A stretch of 21,461 bases of DNA from Zoogloeaceae bacterium (GTDB taxonomy: Bacteria > Pseudomonadota > Gammaproteobacteria > Burkholderiales > Rhodocyclaceae): assembly GCA_031290955.1 (NCBI GenBank), contig JAISLJ010000181.1:1-21461 (forward strand), given 5' to 3'. The translations under genes and the position numbers were made by a program. Positions 1 through 5,516 of the stretch are shown in pieces. The stretch's first letter is position 1, and the number at the start of each line of letters is the position of its first letter. The notes under the pieces are model-generated. The model did not search any database. It saw nothing but the letters and a program-made list of their open reading frames with translations, and was not told the DNA's origin.

Positions 1-27
1 CTCTTCCTGCACGAGCGTCCGCTTCAT
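1..27 (-). CDS. start of an unidentified gene, cut by the window edge
   Basis: Only the first nine codons are inside the window (MKRTLVQEE). The ATG is at 27-25. A strong ribosome binding site, AAGGAGGG on the minus strand (positions 40-33), lies five bases upstream, so this is a real translation start. The gene is divergent from sodB, and the 168-base gap between the two starts must hold both control regions. Too little is visible to name a product. Confidence 0.6.
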
Positions 28-134
28 CTCAACCCTCCTTGGAATTCCCAGGGAGATACTATGACGACCGGACAACTATCGCGCTACAAAGGTGGACAGA
101 TAGGAAGCTCGCTACACACGCCCGCACAGGATGC

Positions 135-163
135 TTGTCACGTTCGGAGAATCCCACTAGAAT
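135..163 (+). promoter_or_regulatory. sigma70-type promoter of sodB
   Basis: TTGTCA (135-140) is separated by exactly 17 bases from TAGAAT (158-163). Each box has one mismatch to the sigma70 consensus. The predicted transcription start near 170 gives a short leader of about 26 bases before the sodB ATG, with GGAG (184-187) as the ribosome binding site. Seen in sequence; activity is inferred. Confidence 0.65.
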
Positions 164-195
164 CCAGACTCCCTCAACGCAACGGAGAAAACAAC

Positions 196-777
196 ATGAC
201 ACACCAACTTCCCCCACTGCCCTATGCAGAGGATGCCCTTGTCCCGCATCTTTCCAGGGAAACCCTCGAATACCACTACGGCAAGCATCACAACAGCTAC
301 GTCACCAACCTCAACAATCTCATTCAGGGGACGGAGTACGAAACGCTGGATTTGGAAGCCATCATCCGGAAGGCGACTGGCGGCATCTTCAACAACGCCG
401 CGCAAATCTGGAACCATACCTTCTTCTGGAAGAGCCTTTCGCCCAAAGGTGGCGGCGCGCCCAGCGACGCATTGGCGGCTGCCATCGACAAGAAATGGGG
501 CAGTTTCGACGAATTCAAGAAAGCGTTTCAGGCCGCCGCTGTCGGTAACTTTGGCTCTGGCTGGACTTGGCTTGTCAAGAAACCGGACGGCAGCCTGGAC
601 ATTGTCAACACCACCGGCGCCGGAACGCCGCTCACCACGGAAAATAAGCCCATCCTCACCATTGATGTCTGGGAACACGCCTATTACATCGACTACCGCA
701 ACCTGCGGCCCAAGTTCGTGGAAACCTTCCTGAACTCCTTGGCGAACTGGGATTTCGCCGCCGCAAACTTCGCCTGA
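196..777 (+). CDS. sodB: iron superoxide dismutase
   Basis: Cytoplasmic enzyme that converts superoxide to hydrogen peroxide and oxygen. The protein has 193 residues, the same length as E. coli SodB as I recall it, and aligns with it end to end. The four metal ligands are visible: His27 (YHYGKHH), His74 (IWNHTFFW), Asp157 and His161 (DVWEHAYY). Gln70 in NAAQIWNH is the position that favours the iron over the manganese type. FGSGWTWLV (119-127) and GAGTPLT (141-147) are also typical. The start at 196 is chosen because GGAG lies eight bases upstream and the protein then begins like family members (MTHQLPPLPYAEDAL). The frame is open further upstream, but that part has no family similarity. It is the only plus-strand gene in the window, has its own promoter, and is followed by a strong terminator. 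Confidence 0.97.
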   Translation: MTHQLPPLPYAEDALVPHLSRETLEYHYGKHHNSYVTNLNNLIQGTEYETLDLEAIIRKATGGIFNNAAQIWNHTFFWKSLSPKGGGAPSDALAAAIDKKWGSFDEFKKAFQAAAVGNFGSGWTWLVKKPDGSLDIVNTTGAGTPLTTENKPILTIDVWEHAYYIDYRNLRPKFVETFLNSLANWDFAAANFA

Positions 778-783
778 GGCATG

Positions 784-811
784 CGGCTGCCGAGAAGCAG
801 AGCGGCAGCCG
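784..811 (+). other. inverted repeat after sodB
   Basis: CGGCTGCCG (784-792) and CGGCAGCCG (803-811) form a perfect 9-bp stem with a 10-base loop, starting seven bases after the sodB stop and followed by TTCTCCTTT. It may stabilise the 3' end of the sodB mRNA or act as a first, weak terminator before the stronger one at 833. Confidence 0.4.
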
Positions 812-832
812 TTCTCCTTTCCGCATCCCCAG

Positions 833-860
833 AAAAAGGGCCGCAAGCGCGGCCCTTTTT
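833..860. terminator. bidirectional Rho-independent terminator between sodB and the cytochrome c' gene
   Basis: AAAAAGGGCCGC (833-844) pairs perfectly with GCGGCCCTTTTT (849-860) around the four-base loop AAGC. The stem ends in five A and five T on either side, so it can terminate transcripts from both strands. It sits between the convergent sodB and cytochrome c' genes, as expected for a shared terminator. Confidence 0.9.
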
Positions 861-884
861 CATGCTCCGCATCCGGAAAAACCA

Positions 885-1349
885 TCAATCCCGGTTCTTG
901 AACTTGTCGTGGCACGCCTTGCAGGTGCCGCCCAGCTTGCCCAACTGCGCCTTCACGGCGGCGGCATCGCCTGTGCTGGCGACTTCCGCGATGGCGTTCG
1001 CTTCCCGGTTGAAATCCTGGGCCACCTTGCCGACTTCCTGCTGGTTCTGGAAGAATTCCGGCTTCACATAGGTCTTGACGCTGCCGACATCCTTCTCGGA
1101 ACCGGGGATATAGAGCGCGCCCATGCCGGAATTGGCGATGGCGGCAATCGTCCTTGCTGCGGCGATCACCTCTGCCTTGTTGTAGGCGTTGCCTTCCACG
1201 TTCGCCTTGATCTTGCCCACCGACCAGCTCAGGTAGCGATACCCGGCCTGGCGGGTCTTGATGGCGTCCGCGGGTTTCAGCGCCTGGGCAAGGACACTGC
1301 CGCTCATCGCCAGCGCCGCGAGGGCCAGAATGGTTTTCTTCATCATCAT
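885..1349 (-). CDS. cytochrome c' (class II cytochrome c), periplasmic
   Basis: Predicted periplasmic haem protein of 154 residues. It starts with a Sec signal peptide (MMMKKTILALAALAMSGSVLAQ, cleavage near residue 22). The mature part looks all-helical, and a single haem-binding motif, CKACH (143-147), lies close to the C-terminus; this late position defines class II cytochromes c. The opening ADAIKTRQAGYRYLSW is typical of cytochrome c' four-helix bundles. Three ATG codons stand in a row. The first is chosen because GGAG lies five bases before it, but one of the other two could be used. Members of this family bind nitric oxide or carry electrons; which applies here cannot be read from the sequence. 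It follows zorB on the same strand but has its own -10 box in the 93-base gap, so it is probably not part of that operon. Confidence 0.85.
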   Translation of the reverse strand: MMMKKTILALAALAMSGSVLAQALKPADAIKTRQAGYRYLSWSVGKIKANVEGNAYNKAEVIAAARTIAAIANSGMGALYIPGSEKDVGSVKTYVKPEFFQNQQEVGKVAQDFNREANAIAEVASTGDAAAVKAQLGKLGGTCKACHDKFKNRD

Positions 1350-1408
1350 GTGTTCTCCGTTTGTCGTGAATGGAATCCTGCTGCTACGGGACAGACCCGA
1401 AGCGCAGC

Positions 1409-1437
1409 ATTATACAAGGGTCGGGGGGCAAAATGGG
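1409..1437 (-). promoter_or_regulatory. probable promoter of the cytochrome c' gene
   Basis: A perfect minus-strand TATAAT occupies 1414-1409. The -35 hexamer at 17-base spacing (CCCATT, 1437-1432) is poor, so an activator may be needed. The element lies just after the zorB stop and about 60 bases before the cytochrome start, which suggests independent transcription. Confidence 0.45.
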
Positions 1438-1442
1438 ATGGC

Positions 1443-2189
1443 TTAGCCTCTCATTGTGGAATCACGGTCATTTCTTGCCAGCGGGCAATGTGTTTCGGCA
1501 TCCAGTGGGCGGGGATCGGGGAAGAGGCGGGGTTCGTCGAGTTCCAGGAATTCAAGGCGCAGTTCGATGCGGCGGCTTTCCTCGTCGCTTTCCTTTAAGG
1601 CGTTGAAGGAAGAGCCGCTTACCAGGAACAGGTCCCGGAGCAGGAGCCGGTCGGCCTCGGACAAGGCGGCGGGCGCGGGCGGGGCCGCAAGCAGGACACA
1701 GAGCACCCGCTCGGCGCGACGCAGGGAAAGATCAAGATTGTGGAGATAACTGCCGCGCGGGTCGGCAAAACCCTCGACCACGATGCGTTTCAGCCATTTT
1801 TCCCCCAGCGGTTCGCGGGCCAGCCGCAGCAGTTCGGGCATGACTTCGCGCAAGTACGTTTCCTGCGCCGCCGTCAGGGTGTAACGGTCGCTCTCGAAGC
1901 GGGCGCGGTCGCCAAAATCCACGACGCGCCCGCGCACCGCGACGCCGGGAAAAGCGGCGGTGGCGTGTTGCAGCTCCGCCATGAAGCGGTCGATCTCCTC
2001 CTGGCGCTCCGCCTTGCGATCCTCGGTCTGCCGAATCTCGTGGGTGACGGAAAGGAGCGCCACGGTCATGGCGACGAGGAAGAGCGCCATCAACGCCGTC
2101 ATCAGGTCGGAGAAGGAAATCCAGAACGGGCGCTCCGCCTCGTCACGGCGCGGCGCGGGCGCAAGCGGACGTTTGCCGGAAAGACTCAT
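1443..2189 (-). CDS. zorB: ZorB: MotB-like, peptidoglycan-anchored motor subunit of a Zorya-type system
   Basis: A 248-residue inner-membrane protein. A charged N-terminus is followed by the single helix PFWISFSDLMTALMALFLVA (21-40), which has the MotB-type plug/channel signature; Asp28 is the expected proton-carrying residue. A short coiled segment (about 50-75) leads to an OmpA-like peptidoglycan-binding domain (about 85-215) with the core VVEGFADPRGSYLHNLDLS, where Asp143 and Arg158 match the OmpA ligand-binding pair. From memory of E. coli ZorB, shared blocks include DEAExPFWIS, the GSYLxNLxLS segment and SFNxxKESxxxSRRxEL, which separate ZorB from flagellar MotB. Length is normal for ZorB. 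The ATG overlaps the zorA stop (ATGA), so the two are translationally coupled. No zorC, zorD or zorE follows; the next gene is a cytochrome c'. Confidence 0.85.
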   Translation of the reverse strand: MSLSGKRPLAPAPRRDEAERPFWISFSDLMTALMALFLVAMTVALLSVTHEIRQTEDRKAERQEEIDRFMAELQHATAAFPGVAVRGRVVDFGDRARFESDRYTLTAAQETYLREVMPELLRLAREPLGEKWLKRIVVEGFADPRGSYLHNLDLSLRRAERVLCVLLAAPPAPAALSEADRLLLRDLFLVSGSSFNALKESDEESRRIELRLEFLELDEPRLFPDPRPLDAETHCPLARNDRDSTMRG

Positions 2190-3784
2190 TTGCGGCTCGC
2201 CAGGGTTTCCAGTGTATCGCCCAGGGTTTCGATGGCCCCCCGCAGGTAATCAACCGCCGTCGCCAGTTCGCGGTGGAACTGGGCATTCCCTTCGCGCAAG
2301 GTGCGCTCCATGTTCTCGGCAAAGCGGGCATGCGCCTCGGCGAGCACCTGGCTGACGCCATCCAGATAGTTCCCCGCTTCAAGCCCGGCCTGGCCCAGGG
2401 CGCTGCCGGCGGCTTCCATGCGGGTGACGAGTTCCGTCGTCAGGGCGGCTTCGCGGCGGGCGTTGCCGATGATCTCGCGCAACTCCGGGAGCATCTGGGC
2501 GAGCGCGTCGCGGCAGGCGGATTGTTCGCGCAGGATGTCGCCCGCTTCCCGCGCCGCGCCGCCCAGGGAAGCGGCGGCCTCCAGAATCTGCCTGCTGGCG
2601 CTGGTAAAGGTGTCGGCAGCCCGCCCGACGCCTTGTCCGGCGGTTTGCAATTCGCCAGCGACATTGGCGACAGCGCCCTGGCTCATCGTGGCCAGACGGG
2701 CGGTGAGGCCGGAGAGATCGCTGACGACGCGGTTCAGGGATTCGGCGGCGCGAACGAGCAGGATTTCCTGCCCGGATTGCCCCGACCGCGCCATGCTGGC
2801 TTCCATGCGGGCGGCGAGTTTGTCGAGCAGGGGGGCGAGCGTCTGGCCGATGGCCGCTCCCTGCCCGCTGCCCGCCGTCTCCAGCGCCGTCGCCATGCGG
2901 GAGAGCGGCGCGCGCAGACTTTCACTGACGGCATGCGCCACAGCGCGGGCCATGCTGGCGGCCATCTCCTGCCGCTCTGCCGCCGCTTGCGCCTGCTGCT
3001 GGCGCAGGAGTTCCGCAAGACCCTGCCGCAGTTCCTGGGCGAGCGCGGCACGCAATTGCTCGCCTTGGGCGGCGCTCGTCTCGCTTGCGGCAACGAGCCG
3101 CGCCAGATATTCCTCCTCAACGCCGCCCTCGAAGCGGGCATCAATCAATTCGGCAAGGCGGGCAACCAGACGCTCGCCCAGCGTTGTGAACGATTTCTCG
3201 ATCCATGTGGCCAGCATGGCGAGCGTGATGGCCAGCGCGGAGACCTGGAAGGCGTGCCCGACGCCCTGGATCAGATGTTTCAGGCTGAGGCGGACGGTAT
3301 CGGTATCGCTGTTCACCTCGAAATGGGTGAGGCCCGCAATCAGCCCGGCGAAGGTGCCGATGATGCCGATCCCGGTGAGAATGCCCGGCAAATGCTTGTA
3401 GAATTCAGTCTTCAACGGCGTCTCGACGAGCGTTGCCAGATTGAAGAACTGCCCGGCTGCGACCGTCTTGCGCGTCCTGCGGACGGCAACGTTCCTTCCG
3501 GCGTTGCCGTCCGCAGAACTTGCAGTCTCCGGGGGATGCAGGGTCTGCGCGTATTCGCGCCAGAGGCGGGCGAGGCGCGGCGAGGTCATGACCTGCCGGG
3601 CGATGCTTTCCGGGTCGGATGTTTGCAGGCGTTCCAGGGCGCGCACCGCCCGGCGCAGGTCCCGAAGCAGCAGGAGCGCCGGCAGGACGAAGCGGATCAG
3701 GAAGGCGCAGGCGATGAGCAGCAAGAGGAGAAAGACGAAGCCCGTGCCATCCGAAGCGTTCCCCGGCAAAGTCAACGCATCCAT
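2186..3784 (-). CDS. zorA: ZorA: MotA-like proton-channel motor subunit with a long helical tail
   Basis: The 532-residue partner of ZorB. Predicted membrane helices lie at about 14-41, 132-153 and 173-196. The segment LPGILTGIGIIGTFAGLIAGL (132-152) and the later VGHAFQVSALAITLAMLATW (175-194) form the MotA/TolQ/ExbB-type channel core. From about 200 to the end the protein is almost entirely Ala/Gln/Glu/Arg-rich predicted helix, the cytoplasmic tail typical of ZorA, though shorter than in E. coli type I ZorA as I recall it. Flagellar MotA, TolQ and ExbB lack such a tail. The start at 3784 is chosen because AAGGAG stands eight bases upstream; an ATG at 3811 has no ribosome binding site. The loop between helices 1 and 2 (about 88-107) is encoded by a perfect inverted repeat. 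In Zorya systems ZorAB senses phage invasion at the envelope and activates partner effectors; no effector is visible here. Confidence 0.82.
   Translation of the reverse strand: MDALTLPGNASDGTGFVFLLLLLIACAFLIRFVLPALLLLRDLRRAVRALERLQTSDPESIARQVMTSPRLARLWREYAQTLHPPETASSADGNAGRNVAVRRTRKTVAAGQFFNLATLVETPLKTEFYKHLPGILTGIGIIGTFAGLIAGLTHFEVNSDTDTVRLSLKHLIQGVGHAFQVSALAITLAMLATWIEKSFTTLGERLVARLAELIDARFEGGVEEEYLARLVAASETSAAQGEQLRAALAQELRQGLAELLRQQQAQAAAERQEMAASMARAVAHAVSESLRAPLSRMATALETAGSGQGAAIGQTLAPLLDKLAARMEASMARSGQSGQEILLVRAAESLNRVVSDLSGLTARLATMSQGAVANVAGELQTAGQGVGRAADTFTSASRQILEAAASLGGAAREAGDILREQSACRDALAQMLPELREIIGNARREAALTTELVTRMEAAGSALGQAGLEAGNYLDGVSQVLAEAHARFAENMERTLREGNAQFHRELATAVDYLRGAIETLGDTLETLASRK
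3474..3516. repeat. dispersed repeat pair forming a 15-bp inverted repeat inside zorA
   Basis: CTGCGGACGGCAACG (3477-3491) and CGTTGCCGTCCGCAG (3502-3516) are perfect inverse complements around a 10-base spacer. Each arm contains the 12-base core TTGCCGTCCGCA, which recurs at 6428-6443 and 6577-6592 in the beta-propeller gene. The left arm extends to GTCCTGCGGACGGCAA (3474-3489), the same 16 bases as the two distant copies. The repeat encodes a non-membrane loop of ZorA between helices 1 and 2, where an insertion would be tolerated. Confidence 0.8.
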
Positions 3785-3794
3785 GAACCCGACT

Positions 3795-3826
3795 CCTTGC
3801 CGCATGGGCATTGAAAGACGGCAAGG
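3795..3826 (-). promoter_or_regulatory. hairpin covering the zorA ribosome binding site
   Basis: On the minus strand CCTTGCCG (3826-3819) can pair with CGGCAAGG (3802-3795) across a 16-base loop. The second arm contains AAGG of the AAGGAG ribosome binding site of zorA, so the stem could hide it in mRNA reading through from the lipoprotein gene. The pairing is perfect over 8 bp. Any regulatory role is inferred. Confidence 0.4.
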
Positions 3827-3852
3827 ATAGCCGCAATCCCGCCGGGGAACAA
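3824..3852 (-). promoter_or_regulatory. weak candidate promoter of zorAB
   Basis: Minus-strand TTGTTC (3852-3847) and TATCCT (3829-3824) are 17 bases apart. They match the sigma70 consensus at 3/6 and 4/6 positions, which is marginal. It lies in the 102-base gap after the lipoprotein gene, the widest gap within this part of the cassette. Chance occurrence cannot be excluded. Confidence 0.25.
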
Positions 3853-3886
3853 CGGGGAGGAAGCTCGCGCCGGGGATCGGGGGAAA

Positions 3887-4501
3887 TTACGGGCGCAAAG
3901 TCCCGGTCATTTCTGCCGATCCCGAATTGAAACAGGCGCTCGTTGCCTGCCGCCAGTGGCGCAGGGCGAGGGCAAGCTGGTCGCTGGCCTGCACGAGCGC
4001 GGCGACGCCGCCTGCGGCATCCGGGGTCCTGGCCGGGGCTTCCAGGCGGAAGATGCGCTCATCCATACGCTTTCCTTCCCGGCGCAACGCGGCCACGACG
4101 CTCAATTCCCCGTGGCTCTGCTCGGGCGTGGCGAAGACCTGCTCGAAGCGGCGCAATTCCAGTTGCAGCGTACAGGCATCGGCAGGGTTTTCGGGCGTCC
4201 AGTACAGGAGACCTTCCAGACGTTGCGCCAGGACTTCGGCGGGCGACGCGGCCCAGCGGGAACGGGCATAGACCATGACCTGCGCCGGATTGGCATAGAG
4301 CAGCCGGTAGCGCATCGTCGTCTCCGCGCCCCAGCCTGCCGCCCGGATTTCCAGCCGCCAGGGGCGCGTCATTGACTGCGCTTCGGGAACGCCCAGGTCG
4401 AAGCGCGCCATGCCCGGCCCGCCCTCGCTGCGCAGCGGCAGTACCGAGCAGGCGCACAGGCACAGGGCGAAAAAGGGAAGAAAGAAGATTCTGGACATCA
4501 T
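3887..4501 (-). CDS. ABC-transport auxiliary lipoprotein (PqiC-like)
   Basis: A 204-residue predicted outer-membrane lipoprotein. The signal peptide ends in a lipobox, Leu15-Cys16-Ala17-Cys18, with Cys18 as the likely lipidated residue. The rest resembles the auxiliary lipoprotein family that accompanies MCE/MlaD-type lipid transporters (PqiC, ABC-type transport auxiliary component). Supporting blocks are MARFDLGVPEA, TTMRYRLLYANPAQVMVYARSRWA and the ending SDQLALALRHW. It begins nine bases after the mlaD-like gene, which fits the common pairing of an MCE protein with such a lipoprotein. Two ATG codons stand side by side at 4501 and 4498. The ribosome binding site is weak, so translation may be coupled to the upstream gene. 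Family membership is by pattern and context. Confidence 0.75.
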   Translation of the reverse strand: MMSRIFFLPFFALCLCACSVLPLRSEGGPGMARFDLGVPEAQSMTRPWRLEIRAAGWGAETTMRYRLLYANPAQVMVYARSRWAASPAEVLAQRLEGLLYWTPENPADACTLQLELRRFEQVFATPEQSHGELSVVAALRREGKRMDERIFRLEAPARTPDAAGGVAALVQASDQLALALRHWRQATSACFNSGSAEMTGTLRP

Positions 4502-4510
4502 TGTTTTCCG

Positions 4511-5410
4511 TCATTTCTGCGACGCGGGCGCGACAAATCCCTTTTCGCCCGGCCCGGGCCGGGCGGTTTCGGGCGCGCCGAAGACGAGGCTCTGCGGCGA
4601 TTCCTCCAGCATGTTGAGCACCCGCTTCAGTTGCCGGGAGGTGGCGGTTAGTTCCTGTGCCATGTTGTTGACGCTTGGGGCCAGGGCGCTCACGCTTGTG
4701 GGGCCGGAATCGTCCAGCGCCTGGTCGATGCGCCGGGAAACCTCCCGCAATTGCAGGGCAAGCGCGCGGGTTTCCTGCATCAGGGGGCCGGAGGACTGGA
4801 TGGCGGCGGAAAGCCCGGCCACGTTTTCGTCCGAGAAAAGTTTTTGCATCTGCGTCAGGGTCACGTCCATGCGTCCGGTAGCCGCTTCCAGATTCTGGAG
4901 GGTTTGCCCCAGATTCTGGCGGTTCTCCGAATTCAGGACCAGGTTGGCGTTCTTGAGGAAACTGCTCGTCTCCGCCAGCATGGTGGGCAGCGACTCTTCC
5001 AGATGATCGAACAGCGAGGGCTGCATGGCAATGTAGGCGGCCTCCTCGATGGGGCGGCGATCCTGCCCGCCATCTTCCAAGAGGATGTGCGCGATCCCGG
5101 TGATGCCCTGGTGCGCGAGCCGGGCGCTGGTGCCGCGCGTGACGGGAATTCCCTTCAGGACTTCGATTTCGATCAGGATATTGCCCACATCATCGGGATC
5201 GAGACGGACATCCAGTACCTTCCCCGCCCGGATGCCGCGATAGCGCACCTGCGCCTGCGGGTTCAGCCCGCTCACGTTCTGCCGGGTCACCACGGTCAGG
5301 TTGCGGGTTTCCTCCCGCTTTTCGCTGAAGAACCAAAAGGACAGCAAGGCCGCCGCTCCCAGGAAGAGAGTGAAGAATCCAGCCGCCAGAGCATGCGCTC
5401 GACTTTCCAT
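4511..5410 (-). CDS. MlaD/MCE-domain protein of a lipid transport system
   Basis: A 299-residue protein anchored in the inner membrane by one N-terminal helix (about 8-28, GFFTLFLGAAALLSFWFF), with the remainder in the periplasm. Residues about 36-114 form an MCE domain: NVSGLNPQAQVRYRGIRAGKV (45-65) is the typical family signature, followed by beta-strand-rich sequence up to GIAHILLEDGG. Residues about 125-275 are helical and likely coiled, as in MCE proteins that build a tunnel or needle. MCE proteins carry phospholipids between the membranes together with an MlaE-type permease and an MlaF-type ATPase. Neither is present in this window; only the lipoprotein partner follows. The frame is open upstream of 5410, but that part is antisense-like shadow over the propeller gene. 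The start gives the usual MESRAHALAAG opening; the ribosome binding site is weak. Confidence 0.85.
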   Translation of the reverse strand: MESRAHALAAGFFTLFLGAAALLSFWFFSEKREETRNLTVVTRQNVSGLNPQAQVRYRGIRAGKVLDVRLDPDDVGNILIEIEVLKGIPVTRGTSARLAHQGITGIAHILLEDGGQDRRPIEEAAYIAMQPSLFDHLEESLPTMLAETSSFLKNANLVLNSENRQNLGQTLQNLEAATGRMDVTLTQMQKLFSDENVAGLSAAIQSSGPLMQETRALALQLREVSRRIDQALDDSGPTSVSALAPSVNNMAQELTATSRQLKRVLNMLEESPQSLVFGAPETARPGPGEKGFVAPASQK

Positions 5411-5480
5411 GATGCAATCCGCAAACAAAGGGAAAGCGCATATCGTAGCAGATGTGCGGAAACCGGGGAGAGAAAAGTTG

Positions 5481-5501
5481 GGCGCCGCATTCCCTGGCGC
5501 C
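5481..5501 (-). terminator. possible weak terminator or attenuator before the mlaD-like gene
   Basis: GGCGCC (5481-5486) and GGCGCC (5496-5501) pair to a 6-bp stem with a 9-base loop. In the minus direction the stem is followed by CAACTTTTCTCTC, an imperfect T-rich run. It sits in the 106-base gap between the beta-propeller gene and the mlaD-like gene and might reduce read-through between them. Confidence 0.35.
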
Positions 5502-5516
5502 GCGCAGGGGCGTGTT

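Noticed and set aside
61..195. In-frame upstream extension of sodB starting at 61
   Set aside because: The extra 45 residues have no similarity to superoxide dismutases and run through the promoter at 135-163; the ATG at 196 has its own ribosome binding site.
3474..3516. Inverted repeat in zorA as the end of an insertion sequence or a terminator
   Set aside because: It lies inside an intact reading frame, has no transposase nearby and no T run. It is better described as a pair of the dispersed repeat.
1443..3784. ZorAB-like pair as flagellar stator MotAB or TolQR/ExbBD
   Set aside because: MotA has four helices and no tail of over 300 residues; TolQ and ExbB are about 230 residues and their partners lack an OmpA-like domain. 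The ZorB C-terminal blocks also differ from MotB.
2273..3814. Plus-strand open frame of 513 codons opposite zorA
   Set aside because: Gly/Ala/Arg-rich low-information translation; zorA and zorB on the minus strand have clear domains, a good ribosome binding site and an ATGA overlap.
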